A stretch of 64,000 nt of DNA from Acetobacteraceae bacterium H6797 (lineage in GTDB: Bacteria; Pseudomonadota; Alphaproteobacteria; Acetobacterales; Acetobacteraceae): positions 983,639 to 1,047,638 of the forward strand of contig JADFCQ010000001.1 of NCBI GenBank assembly GCA_015223225.1. Reading direction: 5' to 3'. The position numbers and the translations under genes are program-made. Shown one piece after another: positions 52,716 through 61,994 of the stretch (position 1 is its first letter; each line of letters starts with the position of its first letter). The notes beneath the pieces were generated by a model, which worked only from the letters and a program-made list of their open reading frames with translations, made no database searches and was not told the origin of the DNA.

Positions 52716-53222
52716 GTGCGCGTCGTTCTTCTCATCCTGTGCCTACTCGTCTCGGCCTGCGCCTCGCGCGCGCCGACGGGGGCCATGACCGGCAGCTTCG
52801 GGCGGGACCTGTCCGAGCCGGTTTCCTGCGTGCCCTATGCCCGGGCGCGCTCGGGCATCCTGTTGCAGGGCGATGCCTGGCAATGGTGGGGTGCCGCCCC
52901 CGCCTATAGCTACAGCCGGGGCAGCAGCCCGCGCGTGGGCAGCGTGATGGTGATCGGCCGCACCAGCCGGATGCGCGACGGCCATGTCTCCGTCGTCACT
53001 CGCATTATCTCCGACCGCGAAATCCGCGTGGACCACGCCAATTGGGCCTCGGGCTCCGCCAAGGGCCGCATCGCGCGCGACCAGCGCGTGGTCGATGTCT
53101 CACCGCGCAATGACTGGTCGCTGGTCCGCGTCTATTATCCGCCGATCAACGACCTCGGCACCTCGAACTATCCCGTTCTCGGCTTCGTCTATGCCTCGCC
53201 CGGGACGCTCGCCTCGCGCTGA
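52716..53222 (+). CDS. CHAP domain lipoprotein
   Basis: A 168-residue protein starting at GTG with a lipobox (LLVSAC, Cys15). The CHAP amidase pattern is present: catalytic Cys38 in SCVPYARARSGI, GDAWQWWGAA, GSVMVIG and His90 in GHVSVVTRII, followed by the Asn-containing DHANW. It is probably a peptidoglycan-cutting amidase/endopeptidase at the envelope. It ends exactly where the large Calx-beta gene ends on the other strand. Confidence 0.9.
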   Translation: MRVVLLILCLLVSACASRAPTGAMTGSFGRDLSEPVSCVPYARARSGILLQGDAWQWWGAAPAYSYSRGSSPRVGSVMVIGRTSRMRDGHVSVVTRIISDREIRVDHANWASGSAKGRIARDQRVVDVSPRNDWSLVRVYYPPINDLGTSNYPVLGFVYASPGTLASR

Positions 53223-56200
53223 TCAGACCAGGTTGTGGTCGGTCGTGGTGACGGTCGTGCCGGAATGGATGGTCAGCTCGTAGGTCGTGTCCCCGTCATA
53301 GGCGAAGGCGCGGGCGTAATAGGTGCCGGCGGCCAGCGTCATCGAGATGCTCTCATCGGCCGTGCCGGTGTGATAGGAGCCACCGATGGGCTGGCCCTGC
53401 GCGTTGAAGAGTTGCAAGTCCACATCGGCGGAAAGCTCACTCACCGTCACCGTGACGGCGCCGTTCGAGGAGACGGTGAAGCGGAAATAATCCTCCGTAT
53501 CCTGCGTCAGGCTCAGATACTCGTTCACCACCGTATCGGTGCTGGTGAGCGTGCCGAGGTCCCGCGCCGTCGCGATGGTATTGCCGGCCGTATCGGGCGG
53601 CGGATCGTCGTTGCGGATGGTGCCCGTCGCGGTCGGGGCGGTGATGGTGCCGCCGGTGGGCTTGCTGAGCGTGACGGTGAAGCCCTCGTCATTCTCGTAA
53701 CTGCCATCGCCGGCGACGCCGATGGTGATGGTCTTGGTCGTCTCGCCCGCCGCGAAGCTCACCGAGCCCGCGGGCAGCACGCCACCCACGAAATCGGCGG
53801 CGCTGGCGGCATGATCGCCCGAGCCGGTCACCGCCCAGGCCACGCTGCCCGCGCCGGTCGTATCGCCCGAGCGGGTGATGGTGAAGGTGAAGGGCGTGGT
53901 GCCGCTATTGCCCTCGGCCTTGTCGCTGCTCGCGGCGGCGATGCCGAAATAGGAGGGCGGCACGTCATCGTTGCGGATGATCGACGTGGCGGCCGCCGTC
54001 TTGATCTCGGCACCCGTCGGGTCGCTCAGCGAGACGGTGAAGCGCTCGTCCTGCTCGACGATGCTGTCGCCAGCGACATTCACCGTGATGGTCTTCGTGG
54101 TCTCGCCGACGCCGAAGGTGATGGTGCCGGAGGGGAAGGCACCGCCGACGAAGTCATCGGCCGAGGCGGGCTTGCTGGTCGAGCCCGCGACGCTCCAATC
54201 CACCGTCGCGCCGAGCGACGTGGACCCGGTGCGCGTCACGGTGAAGGTGAAGGCGGTGCTCGCGCCCGTGCCTTCGCTCTTCTCGGTCTGATCGGCGGCG
54301 ATGGCGAGATAGGCCTTCACCACATCGTCGTTCAGGATCGCGCCCGTCGCGCTCGGCGTGGTGATCTCGGCCCCCGTCGCATTGCTCAGCGTGACGGCGA
54401 AGCGGTCGATCTGCTCGTAGAGAGTATCGCCCTTCACATAGACGGTGATGACCTTGCTGGTCTCGCCCGCCGCGAAGGTGATGGTGCCGGTGGGGAATTT
54501 GCCGCCGGTGAAATCATCGGCCGTGGCGGGCTTGCTGGTGGTGCCAGCGACCGACCAATTGGCCGAGGCGGCGCCCGTGGTATCGCCGCTGCGCGTCACA
54601 GTGAAGGTGAAGGGCGTGGAGCCGCTGTCGCCCTCGTTCTTCGTCGCGTCGAGGGCGCGGATGGCGAGGAAGCTGCTGGCCACGTCATCGTTGCGGATCA
54701 CGCCCGTGGCGGCGCCGGTGCCGATCGTCGCACCCTGCGGATCGCTCAGCACGACGCGGAACCGTTCGTCGGCCTCGAAGACACTGTCGCCCGCGACATT
54801 GATGGTGATGACCTTGCTCGTCTCGCCGGCCGCGAAAGTGACGCTGCCGGAAGGCATCACGCCGCCCACGAAATCGGCGCCCGTGACGGGGGCGGTCGTC
54901 TTGCCGTCCACCGCCCATTTGACGGTCGAGGCCTCGAGCGTGCTGCCGCTGCGGGTGATGGTGAAAGTGAAGGGCGTCGAGCCGCTATTGCCCTCGGCCT
55001 GCACCGCCTTCAGCGCGGCGATGGAGACGGTCGTGGGGTCGGGCGTCTGGCCGGTGAAGCTGAGCTGATAGTCGCTATCGCCCGTGCCGGCGGGATAGAC
55101 GCGGGCATAGTAGCTGCCCTCGGCCAGCGAGAGCGTCACGGTATCGGTAGTGGTGCCGTCGAGAACGGAGCTGCCGATGACCTTGCCGGTGGCATCGAGG
55201 ATCTGCAGGTTGAAGTTCACGCTCATGCCGCTGAGCGAGACATTCACCTGGCCGGTCTTGCCGACGCTGAACTTGTAGTAGTCGTTATTGTCGCCCGTCC
55301 CGAGCCATTCCTTCATCACCACGGGCACGGCGCTGATCAGGCCGATGTCGCGCGCCGTGGCGATGGTATTGCCGGCCGTATCGACGGGCTGGTCGTCATT
55401 GGTGATGGTGCCGGTCGCGGTATTGCCGGCGATGGCCATGCCATTGCCGTTGCTGAGCGTGACCTGGAAATTCTCCGTCTGCTCCACGAGCGTGTCGCCC
55501 GCGACATAGACGGTGATGGTTTTGCTCGTCTCGCCCGCGCCGAAGCTCAGCGTGCCGGAGGGCAGGATGCCGCCGACGAAATCGGCGGCATTGGCGGGAT
55601 TGTCGCCCGAGCCGGTGACGGCCCAATCCACCGTGCCGGCGACGCCGGTATAGCCGCCGCGCGTGACGGTGAAGGTGAAGGCGGTGCTGCCGCTATCGCC
55701 CTCGGCGCGCGTCGCATTGGTCGCGCCGATGCTGGCGTAGCTGTAGAGCTGCTCGTCGTTGATGATATAGCCGCTGGCCGTCGCCGTGCCGATGGTCGCG
55801 CCCGAGGCATCGCTCAGCGTGACGGTGAAGGCCTCGTTATTCTCGATGATATTGTCGCCGACGACATTGACGGTGATGACCTTGCTGGTCTCGCCCGCGG
55901 CGAAGCTCACCGTGCCGGAGGGCAGGACGCCGCCCTGGAAATCCGCTGCATTGGCCGGGAAGGTGCCATCCCCCGCCACACTCCAGGCGGCCGTCGCGGC
56001 GCTCGTGGTATCGCCGCTGCGCGTAACGGTGAAGGTGAAGGCCGTGACGGCATTGCCGTTGCCCTCGTTCTTCGAAGCGCTGGTCGCGGCGATGGCGAGG
56101 CTCGAGGCGCCCACATCGTCATTCGTGATGGTGCCGGTGGCACTGGCGGCATTGTTGTTGGTGGGATCGACGACGTTGACGAGGAAGGTCTCCGTCGGCT

Positions 56201-56465
56201 CCGAGGTGGTATCGCCCGCGACATTGATGGTGAGGAGCTTCTGGTTCTCCCCGGCCGCGAAGGTGATCGTGCCGGAAGGCAGGGCGCCGCCGACGAAATC
56301 GGCCGCATTGGCCGGCGAGGTGCCCGTGCCGATGACCGACCAGTTGACGCTCGTGATGGCGGTGATGTCGCCGTTGCGATAGACCGTGAAGGTGAAAGCG
56401 GTCGTCCCGCTATTGCCTTCCGCCTTGGTCGCGTCGAGGCCGAGAATGGCGTAGGTGCTGGCCAC
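53223..56465 (-). CDS. Large extracellular protein: seven Calx-beta domains and two PPC domains
   Basis: A 1080-residue surface or secreted protein. Order: three Calx-beta domains (about 1-345), a pre-peptidase C-terminal domain (350-465), four more Calx-beta domains (466-930) and a second PPC domain (935-1070). Each Calx-beta unit follows EGNSG.T.FTFTVTRSGDTT and ADFVGG.LPSGT.SFAAGETSK.ITVNVAGD and ends in NDD, the calcium-binding pattern. No Sec signal is visible, and the C-terminus TTDHNLV suggests type I secretion. The GTG start at 56465 has AGGA; an ATG at 56540 lacks one. Confidence 0.88.
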   Translation of the reverse strand: MASTYAILGLDATKAEGNSGTTAFTFTVYRNGDITAITSVNWSVIGTGTSPANAADFVGGALPSGTITFAAGENQKLLTINVAGDTTSEPTETFLVNVVDPTNNNAASATGTITNDDVGASSLAIAATSASKNEGNGNAVTAFTFTVTRSGDTTSAATAAWSVAGDGTFPANAADFQGGVLPSGTVSFAAGETSKVITVNVVGDNIIENNEAFTVTLSDASGATIGTATASGYIINDEQLYSYASIGATNATRAEGDSGSTAFTFTVTRGGYTGVAGTVDWAVTGSGDNPANAADFVGGILPSGTLSFGAGETSKTITVYVAGDTLVEQTENFQVTLSNGNGMAIAGNTATGTITNDDQPVDTAGNTIATARDIGLISAVPVVMKEWLGTGDNNDYYKFSVGKTGQVNVSLSGMSVNFNLQILDATGKVIGSSVLDGTTTDTVTLSLAEGSYYARVYPAGTGDSDYQLSFTGQTPDPTTVSIAALKAVQAEGNSGSTPFTFTITRSGSTLEASTVKWAVDGKTTAPVTGADFVGGVMPSGSVTFAAGETSKVITINVAGDSVFEADERFRVVLSDPQGATIGTGAATGVIRNDDVASSFLAIRALDATKNEGDSGSTPFTFTVTRSGDTTGAASANWSVAGTTSKPATADDFTGGKFPTGTITFAAGETSKVITVYVKGDTLYEQIDRFAVTLSNATGAEITTPSATGAILNDDVVKAYLAIAADQTEKSEGTGASTAFTFTVTRTGSTSLGATVDWSVAGSTSKPASADDFVGGAFPSGTITFGVGETTKTITVNVAGDSIVEQDERFTVSLSDPTGAEIKTAAATSIIRNDDVPPSYFGIAAASSDKAEGNSGTTPFTFTITRSGDTTGAGSVAWAVTGSGDHAASAADFVGGVLPAGSVSFAAGETTKTITIGVAGDGSYENDEGFTVTLSKPTGGTITAPTATGTIRNDDPPPDTAGNTIATARDLGTLTSTDTVVNEYLSLTQDTEDYFRFTVSSNGAVTVTVSELSADVDLQLFNAQGQPIGGSYHTGTADESISMTLAAGTYYARAFAYDGDTTYELTIHSGTTVTTTDHNLV
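53600..56460 (-). repeat. Coding tandem repeats of about 340 bp (Calx-beta units)
   Basis: Seven units of about 110-120 codons with high amino-acid similarity, interrupted once by the first PPC domain. Short DNA blocks, such as the AGGGCAGGATGCCGCCGACG type around the LPSG motif, recur. Such repeats are prone to recombination and to assembly errors. Confidence 0.7.
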
Positions 56466-56643
56466 GGTGGCTTCCTGCCCTTGTGGTTGTAGACCCGCAA
56501 GGTAGCTCAACCGTGCCCCGCGGCGGCCGATGCCAGCCATGGTGGCAGCAACGACTGCCGGGCCGTCTCGATCGCCGTGACATTATCGCGCCGCGGGACG
56601 AAACACTATGAACGAATCGCGAGATGGACGGAATCGTCATGTC

Positions 56644-56665
56644 GGCGTGGCGACAGCGCCACGCC
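56644..56665. other. 9-bp stem-loop after purC
   Basis: Perfect stem GGCGTGGCG/CGCCACGCC with loop ACAG, just downstream of the purC stop codon on the minus strand. There is no T tract; it may be a weak terminator or 3' protection. Confidence 0.45.
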
Positions 56666-56678
56666 GCCGTCGCGATGC

Positions 56679-57656
56679 TCAGCGCGTGAAATAGGGCGCC
56701 AGGTTCTTCCGCACGCGATCAAGCACCGGGCCCTCATCCGGGCCGGGCTCGAAGTTCTTGCCCGTGATGGTCTCATAGGCGCGGATATAGACAGCCGCGG
56801 TATCGAGCAGCAGTTGCTCGGGAATTTCGGGGATCTCATCGTGATAGGGGTCGCAGCGCGCGGCCACCCAGTTGCGGACGAAATCCTTGTCGAAGCTCTC
56901 GGGCTTCTCGCCGGCCTCGAAGCGCGCCTGATAGCTGTCGGCGAGCCAGTAGCGGCTGCTGTCGGGGGTGTGGATCTCATCGGCCAGCACGATACGGCCC
57001 GAGGGGTCGGTGCCGAATTCGTACTTGGTATCGGCCAGGATCAGCCCGCGCTGGGCGGCGAGCTTCTGGCCGCGCGCGAAGAGAGCCAGGGCATAGGTGG
57101 TGAGTTGCTGCCACTGCTCGGGCGTGACCAGCTTCTGCTCCAGGATCTGCTCGGCCGAGAGGGGCTCGTCATGCCCGCCATGGAAGGCCTTGGAGGTGGG
57201 CGTGATGATCGCCTCGCGCAGCTTCTGGTTGTCGCGCATCCCGTCCGGCAGGGTGATGCCGTACATCTCGCGCTGGCCCTTCTTGTAGAGGGTCAGGATC
57301 GAGGTGCCGGTGGTGCCCGCGAGGTAGCCGCGCACCACGATCTCGACGGGGAGGATTTCGAGGCGCTGGCCGATGACCGTGTTGGGGTCGGGGTAGGAGA
57401 CGACGTGGTTGGGGCAGATATCGGCCGTCTTCTCGAACCAGTAGCGCGCCGTCTGCGTCAGCACCTCGCCCTTGAAGGGTACGGCGCAGAGGATGCGGTC
57501 GAAGGCGCTGAGCCGGTCGGTCGCGATGATGACGCGATTGCCGTCGGGCAGGTCGTAATTGTCGCGCACCTTGCCGCTGTAATGGTTGGGCAGTTCCGGG
57601 ATGGTGGCATCGCGGAGGATACGGTGCGCGCTGGCGCGGAGGATGGCCTGGTCCAT
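56679..57656 (-). CDS. purC: Phosphoribosylaminoimidazole-succinocarboxamide synthase
   Basis: SAICAR synthetase of purine synthesis: CAIR plus aspartate plus ATP. With about 325 residues it is of the long, ADE1-like form rather than the 240-residue bacterial form. Motifs: GKVRDNYDL (ATP-grasp-like P-loop), [58 protein letters not shown] and [10 protein letters not shown]. The start at 57656 was chosen as the last Met before conserved sequence; 57668 is an alternative. purH also lies in this window. Confidence 0.95.
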   Translation of the reverse strand: MDQAILRASAHRILRDATIPELPNHYSGKVRDNYDLPDGNRVIIATDRLSAFDRILCAVPFKGEVLTQTARYWFEKTADICPNHVVSYPDPNTVIGQRLEILPVEIVVRGYLAGTTGTSILTLYKKGQREMYGITLPDGMRDNQKLREAIITPTSKAFHGGHDEPLSAEQILEQKLVTPEQWQQLTTYALALFARGQKLAAQRGLILADTKYEFGTDPSGRIVLADEIHTPDSSRYWLADSYQARFEAGEKPESFDKDFVRNWVAARCDPYHDEIPEIPEQLLLDTAAVYIRAYETITGKNFEPGPDEGPVLDRVRKNLAPYFTR

Positions 57657-57724
57657 GGCGCGCAACATGCCGCCCGCGTGCCGCCCCCGCAATGGGCGGT
57701 GGCAACGGGCGGCCATGTGGCGTT

Positions 57725-58234
57725 TCAGGGGGTCGCGCTCTCCCCCGGGCGGTCGATCACCCGGCAGCGCGTCTCGCCCGCCGCGCGGCAGGCGCGGAGG
57801 CGGTCGGCCATGCTCATCAGCTCGGTATAGGGCGTGAAGGCGAGCCGGGGCTGGCAGCTATCCTCGTCCTCCGGCTTGCGGATCATGCCGAAGCGGGCGG
57901 GGCTCGAAACGCCGACGCGATTCTCGACCAGGATGCAGCGCATACCGAGATGGGCCGGCGCATAGAGCGTGGCCTCGATCTGGACCGGATAGCGCACATA
58001 GAAGGCCGTGGAGGCGCTGGCCGGGGTATGGACCTCGGCGGGCGCGCTGATCTCGGCCGGGCCGCGGCCGTCGCGCTCGTATTCGGGGGTGAGATAGACG
58101 CCGACGAGGTTCCGATAGTCATCCGGCAGCGGCGGTGCTGCGAAACGCGGCGGCACGGGCCGCGTGGCGCAGCCGGCGGCGGCCAGAAGCAGCAGCAGAG
58201 GCACGAGGGCACGCAGGCGGGATGCGGTTTCCAT
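57725..58234 (-). CDS. Putative lipoprotein
   Basis: A 169-residue protein with a lipobox ([10 protein letters not shown], Cys22). The mature part contains [60 protein letters not shown] and two C-terminal Cys residues. It is likely periplasmic and of unknown function. It lies upstream of purC on the same strand, 68 bp away, and divergent from a Bug-protein gene. Confidence 0.8.
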   Translation of the reverse strand: METASRLRALVPLLLLLAAAGCATRPVPPRFAAPPLPDDYRNLVGVYLTPEYERDGRGPAEISAPAEVHTPASASTAFYVRYPVQIEATLYAPAHLGMRCILVENRVGVSSPARFGMIRKPEDEDSCQPRLAFTPYTELMSMADRLRACRAAGETRCRVIDRPGESATP

Positions 58235-58387
58235 GCCCAAGGTCATAAGCGGGCAACGGGCCGGCAGCAATGGCGCCCGCAACCTCGCCCTCGCGAACAT
58301 GCGAGCCACGGCGGATGCGCATTTCCCGCGCCCCGGTGCCCCCGCTAGGCTCAAGGCAGACAGCTACGTCTTCCCTGGGAGAGAAAC

Positions 58388-59365
58388 ATGCCCCGCCTGG
58401 AACGCCGCGCCCTGATGGGTGCCGGCCTTGCCGCGCTTGCCCTGCCCGCCACCGGCCGTGCCCAGACCGCCTGGCCGGAGCGGGCCGTGCGCTTCATCGT
58501 GCCCTTCCCCGGCGGCTCCACCCCGGATATCGCGGCACGGACCGTGGCGACGCATCTCTCCAGCGTCTTCGGCCAGCCCTTCGTGATCGACAACCGCACC
58601 GGCGCGGGCGGCAATCTCGGCACGGAGATGATCGCCAAGGCGACCGATGGGCATACCTTCGGCGTCTCCATCAACGGGCCGATCAGCACCGCCAAGGCGC
58701 TCTATCCCAACCTGGCCTATGACCCGGCGAAGGATCTCGCGCCCATTTCGCTGCTGGTGCAGGCGGCACAGATCCTGGTGATCAATCCCGGCGTGCGGGC
58801 GACGGATCTGCAAAGCTTCATCGCCTATGCCAAGGCCAATCCGGGCAAGCTCTCCTTCGGCTCGGTGGGCGCGGGCTCGGGCGGGCATCTCGCGATGGAG
58901 GATCTGAAGGCCCGGGCGGGGATCGACCTCGTGCACGTCCCCTATCGCGGCTTTCCGCAGGCGGTGCTGGACCTCGTGGCAGGGCGGATCGAGGCGATGT
59001 TCCTCACCGCCGCAGGCATCCTGCCGCAGATGCGCGAGGGCCAGGTGAAGGCCCTGGCCGTTACCGCCGAGGCGCGGCTGCCCCAGGCGCCGGAGGTGCC
59101 GACGCTGGCCGAGGCGGGCATGCCGGATGCCGCCTCCTATGCCTGGGTGGGGATGATCGGGCCAGCCAGCACGCCGCCCGAGCGCGTGGCGCGGCTCTCC
59201 GCCGAGGCGCAACGGGCGCTGCGCGATCCGGCGGCGAAGGAAGCGCTGGAGAAGGTGGGCTTCGAGGTGGTCGGCAGCGATGCGGCCAGCTTCCAGCGCT
59301 TCATCGCCACCGAGACGGCGCGCTGGGGAGCGCTGATCCAGAAGCTCGGGCTGAAGCTCGAATAG
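58388..59365 (+). CDS. Bug family tripartite tricarboxylate transporter binding protein (second copy)
   Basis: A 325-residue periplasmic receptor with an Arg-Arg signal (ERRALMGAGLAALALPATGRAQ). The family motifs WPERAVRFIVPFPGGSTPDIAARTVA, QPFVIDNRTGAGGNLGT, VPYRGFPQAVLDLVAGRIEAMF and PEVPTLAEAGMPDAAS are visible. It is a different paralog from the one at 39694 and stands alone; no TctA/TctB genes are present. Confidence 0.92.
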   Translation: MPRLERRALMGAGLAALALPATGRAQTAWPERAVRFIVPFPGGSTPDIAARTVATHLSSVFGQPFVIDNRTGAGGNLGTEMIAKATDGHTFGVSINGPISTAKALYPNLAYDPAKDLAPISLLVQAAQILVINPGVRATDLQSFIAYAKANPGKLSFGSVGAGSGGHLAMEDLKARAGIDLVHVPYRGFPQAVLDLVAGRIEAMFLTAAGILPQMREGQVKALAVTAEARLPQAPEVPTLAEAGMPDAASYAWVGMIGPASTPPERVARLSAEAQRALRDPAAKEALEKVGFEVVGSDAASFQRFIATETARWGALIQKLGLKLE

Positions 59366-59451
59366 CGCCTGGCCGGTTATTCGGGCCGCCGCTCAGGCCG
59401 GGCTTTCCACCCGGCCGGACCGCTCAGCGACGGTGCCGGTGGGCAGCCGGA

Positions 59452-59667
59452 TCACTCGGCCGGTTCGAAGCTTTCCTCGATGGGGGTCTTCGGCTGGTCC
59501 TGCTCGCTGCGCCAGATCATCAGCGTGGCGGAGGCGCAGATCAGCAGCGTGCCGAGATCGCCGAAGCCGAGGAGGAAGCAGCCGAGGCTGAGCAGCGCGG
59601 CGCCGGCCGCGGAAGGCAGCGGGTAATGCGAGAGGAAACCCGTGACGGGCTTGAGCATGCTGGACAT
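59452..59667 (-). CDS. Small membrane protein (71 aa)
   Basis: A 71-residue protein with one or two hydrophobic segments (residues 18-36 and 38-52; PSAAGAALLSLGCFLLGF, LGTLLICASATLMIW) and a charged, acidic tail ending ESFEPAE. An AAGG box precedes the ATG at 59667. No family is recognised. It lies 200 bp downstream of the rho gene, beyond the rho terminator. Confidence 0.65.
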   Translation of the reverse strand: MSSMLKPVTGFLSHYPLPSAAGAALLSLGCFLLGFGDLGTLLICASATLMIWRSEQDQPKTPIEESFEPAE

Positions 59668-59797
59668 GATGGACCTTTCCTGGCCCCGCCAGCGGCCCGC
59701 TTCCCGAAGCGAGGCCCGTCACGACAGGGTCCGGTCATGTTACGGGTCCGAACTCACGCTTCCGTGTTAACTCCCTGCCATCTCATGACAGCGAAGC

Positions 59798-59823
59798 AAT
59801 AAAAAGGGGCCCGAAGGCCCCTC
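59798..59823 (-). terminator. Rho-independent terminator of rho
   Basis: Stem GGGGCC/GGCCCC with loop TTCG, followed on the minus strand by TTTTTATT. It follows the rho stop codon by about 50 bp. A second hairpin (GGCCGG/CCGGCC, 59847-59863) lies between. Confidence 0.88.
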
Positions 59824-59870
59824 TTCCGCGTCCAGGCTGTGGCTCAGGCCGGAAGAACCGGCCTTTCGCC

Positions 59871-61148
59871 TCAGGTATTCATGGCGTCGAAGAAATCCTG
59901 GTTCGTCTTGCTGTACTTCAGCTTGTCGAGCAGGAACTCCATCGCATCCTGCGTGCCCATCGGGTTGAGGATGCGGCGAAGCACCCACATCTTCGACAGG
60001 CTCGCGCGATCCACCAGCAGCTCCTCCTTGCGGGTGCCCGACTTGGTGATGTCGATGGCCGGGAAGATGCGCTTGTCGGAGAGCTTGCGGTCGAGGATGA
60101 GCTCGGCGTTACCCGTGCCCTTGAACTCTTCGAAGATCACCTCGTCCATGCGGCTGCCGGTATCGATCAGCGCGGTGGCAATGATGGTCAGCGAGCCGCC
60201 TTCCTCGATATTGCGCGCCGCACCGAAGAAGCGCTTGGGGCGCTGCAGGGCGTTGGCGTCCACACCGCCGGTCAGCACCTTGCCCGACGAGGGAACGACG
60301 GAGTTATAGGCACGGCCGAGGCGCGTGATGCTGTCGAGCAGGATGACCACGTCGCGCTTGTGCTCGACGAGGCGCTTGGCCTTCTCGAGCACCATTTCGG
60401 TGACCTGCACGTGGCGGGTCGCCGGCTCGTCGAAGGTCGAGGCGACCACTTCGCCGCGCACGGTGCGGGCCATGTCGGTGACTTCCTCGGGGCGCTCGTC
60501 GATGAGCAGCACGAGGAGGAAAACGTCCGGATGGTTGGCCGAGATCGACTTGGCGATGTTCTGCAGCATCACCGTCTTACCGGTGCGCGGCGGCGCGACG
60601 ACGAGCGCGCGCTGGCCCATGCCGATCGGCGTCACCAGGTCGATGACGCGATGGGTATAGTCCTTCTGGGCGCCCTTGGCCGTCGGGGCCTCGGCATCCG
60701 GGTTTTCCATCTTCAACCGGCGCGTCGGGTAGAGCGGCGTCAGGTTGTCGAAGTTGATGCGGTGGCGCAGGGCCTCAGGCGGCTCGAAATTGACCTGATT
60801 GACCTTGAGCATTGCGAAATAACGCTCGCCATCCTTCGGCGCGCGGATCTGCCCCTCGACCGTATCGCCGGTGCGCAGGCCGAAGCGGCGCACCTGGGCG
60901 GGAGAGACGTAGATGTCGTCAGGGCCGGGCAGATAGTTGGACTGCGGGCTGCGCAGGAAGCCGAAGCCGTCCGGCAGGATCTCGAGAGTCCCCTCGCCGT
61001 GGATCGCCTGGTCGTTCTCGGCAAGCTGCTTCAGGATCGCGAACATCATGTCCTGCTTGCGCAGGGAAGACGCATTCTCGATCTGGAGCGATTCGGCAAA
61101 AGCCAGCAGGTCGGCGGGGCTCTTGGCCTTGAGTTCGGAAAGATGCAT
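59871..61148 (-). CDS. rho: Transcription termination factor Rho
   Basis: Hexameric RNA helicase that ends transcription at rut sites. The 425-residue product has the Rho_N domain (1-45; [19 protein letters not shown]), the cold-shock RNA-binding domain (about 50-118; [39 protein letters not shown]) and the RecA-like ATPase with PPRTGKT (186-192), [13 protein letters not shown] and the Q-loop [14 protein letters not shown]. The start at 61148 gives the family N-terminus. hemJ lies upstream on the same strand, a conserved alphaproteobacterial pair. Confidence 0.97.
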   Translation of the reverse strand: MHLSELKAKSPADLLAFAESLQIENASSLRKQDMMFAILKQLAENDQAIHGEGTLEILPDGFGFLRSPQSNYLPGPDDIYVSPAQVRRFGLRTGDTVEGQIRAPKDGERYFAMLKVNQVNFEPPEALRHRINFDNLTPLYPTRRLKMENPDAEAPTAKGAQKDYTHRVIDLVTPIGMGQRALVVAPPRTGKTVMLQNIAKSISANHPDVFLLVLLIDERPEEVTDMARTVRGEVVASTFDEPATRHVQVTEMVLEKAKRLVEHKRDVVILLDSITRLGRAYNSVVPSSGKVLTGGVDANALQRPKRFFGAARNIEEGGSLTIIATALIDTGSRMDEVIFEEFKGTGNAELILDRKLSDKRIFPAIDITKSGTRKEELLVDRASLSKMWVLRRILNPMGTQDAMEFLLDKLKYSKTNQDFFDAMNT

Positions 61149-61203
61149 GAGGCGGACGCGTTCCGTTCCGGCAAGCACGGGGACAGACGGGACCCTTCCT
61201 GTG

Positions 61204-61243
61204 GATCAGGTGGGTGCCACGACAACGCGCGCGGCACCTGATC
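61204..61243 (-). promoter_or_regulatory. Inverted repeat in the rho leader
   Basis: Perfect 9-bp arms GATCAGGTG and CACCTGATC separated by 22 bp, 56-95 bp before the rho start. The rho gene is autoregulated in other bacteria by attenuation; this structure could take part. Confidence 0.4.
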
Positions 61244-61360
61244 GTTCCACCGGCAGCGCCGAAAAGCGCACCGATGATATCCCGGGGGGAGGAGGGAGAG
61301 GACGGTACCGGTCGAGGCCCCGTAGGAGGCTGACCCGCGCCGTTTTCAGGAAGCGCCCTG

Positions 61361-61389
61361 AAACTAGGTTCGCCGAGCCCTTCCGTCAA
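61361..61389 (-). promoter_or_regulatory. Candidate sigma-70 promoter of rho
   Basis: On the minus strand TTGACG (-35) and TAGTTT (-10) are separated by 17 bp, about 205 bp upstream of the rho start codon. Confidence 0.45.
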
Positions 61390-61525
61390 CTGACGAAATA
61401 TTGTCGGATGTGTGAATCCATAAGGACTTCCGCCGCATTTCTGCCGCCATGCCGCAGAGTGCCCCGGTATGGGCTTACGGCAGCGGTGGGCGGAGGGGTG
61501 CCGGCGGGCGGCACCCCGTCGCGGT

Positions 61526-61981
61526 TCAGAAGGGCCGGGCGATGACCATGACGACGATGATGATCATCAGCACCGTCGGCACCTCGTTCATCACCCGCCA
61601 GTAACGCTCGCTCTTCGGCCGCTCGTCGCGCGCGAAACGCTTCAGATTGGCCGTCAGCACGTGATGCGCGCCGGTGAGCAGCACCACCATCAGCAGCTTC
61701 GTATGCCACCAGCCGGCATGCCAGTCGATCACGCCAGGGGTCAGCACCAGGCAGATGCCCAATACCCAGACGGCGATCATGGCCGGGTTCATGATGGCGG
61801 ACGCCAGGCGCCGCTCCATGACCTTGAGCATTTCGGAACGCTGCGACTGAACCGGCACCTGGCTGTGATAGACGAAGAGCCGCGGCAGATAGAGCAGGGC
61901 TGCCATCCAGGCGATCACGGCGATGAGGTGCAGCGCCTTCGTCCAGGGATAGAGACCGCTCAGCGCGTCGATCGTGGGCAT
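61526..61981 (-). CDS. hemJ: Protoporphyrinogen oxidase HemJ
   Basis: A 151-residue inner-membrane heme-binding protein that oxidises protoporphyrinogen IX. Four membrane helices are visible. The conserved His18 in YPWTKALHLIAVIAWMAALLYLPRLFVYH, the NPAMIAVWVLGI helix, DWHAGWWHTKLLMVVLLTGAHH and the final EVPTVLMIIIVVMVI match HemJ. It lies between the HAD phosphatase gene and rho on the same strand. Confidence 0.94.
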   Translation of the reverse strand: MPTIDALSGLYPWTKALHLIAVIAWMAALLYLPRLFVYHSQVPVQSQRSEMLKVMERRLASAIMNPAMIAVWVLGICLVLTPGVIDWHAGWWHTKLLMVVLLTGAHHVLTANLKRFARDERPKSERYWRVMNEVPTVLMIIIVVMVIARPF

Positions 61982-61994
61982 GGCATGGCTCCGG

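Larger units (their letters stand above)
61149..61525 (-). other. Rho leader/intergenic region, 377 bp
   Basis: This gap between hemJ and rho holds a candidate promoter (61361-61389) and a 9-bp inverted repeat, GATCAGGTG/CACCTGATC (61204-61212 and 61235-61243), in the presumed leader. No gene is seen. Confidence 0.6.

Noticed and set aside
53235..56492. A 1085-codon open frame antisense to the Calx-beta gene
   Set aside because: It is a by-product of GC-rich repeated coding sequence. Its translation is Arg/Gly/Ala/His-rich with no domain, while the minus strand encodes clear Calx-beta units.
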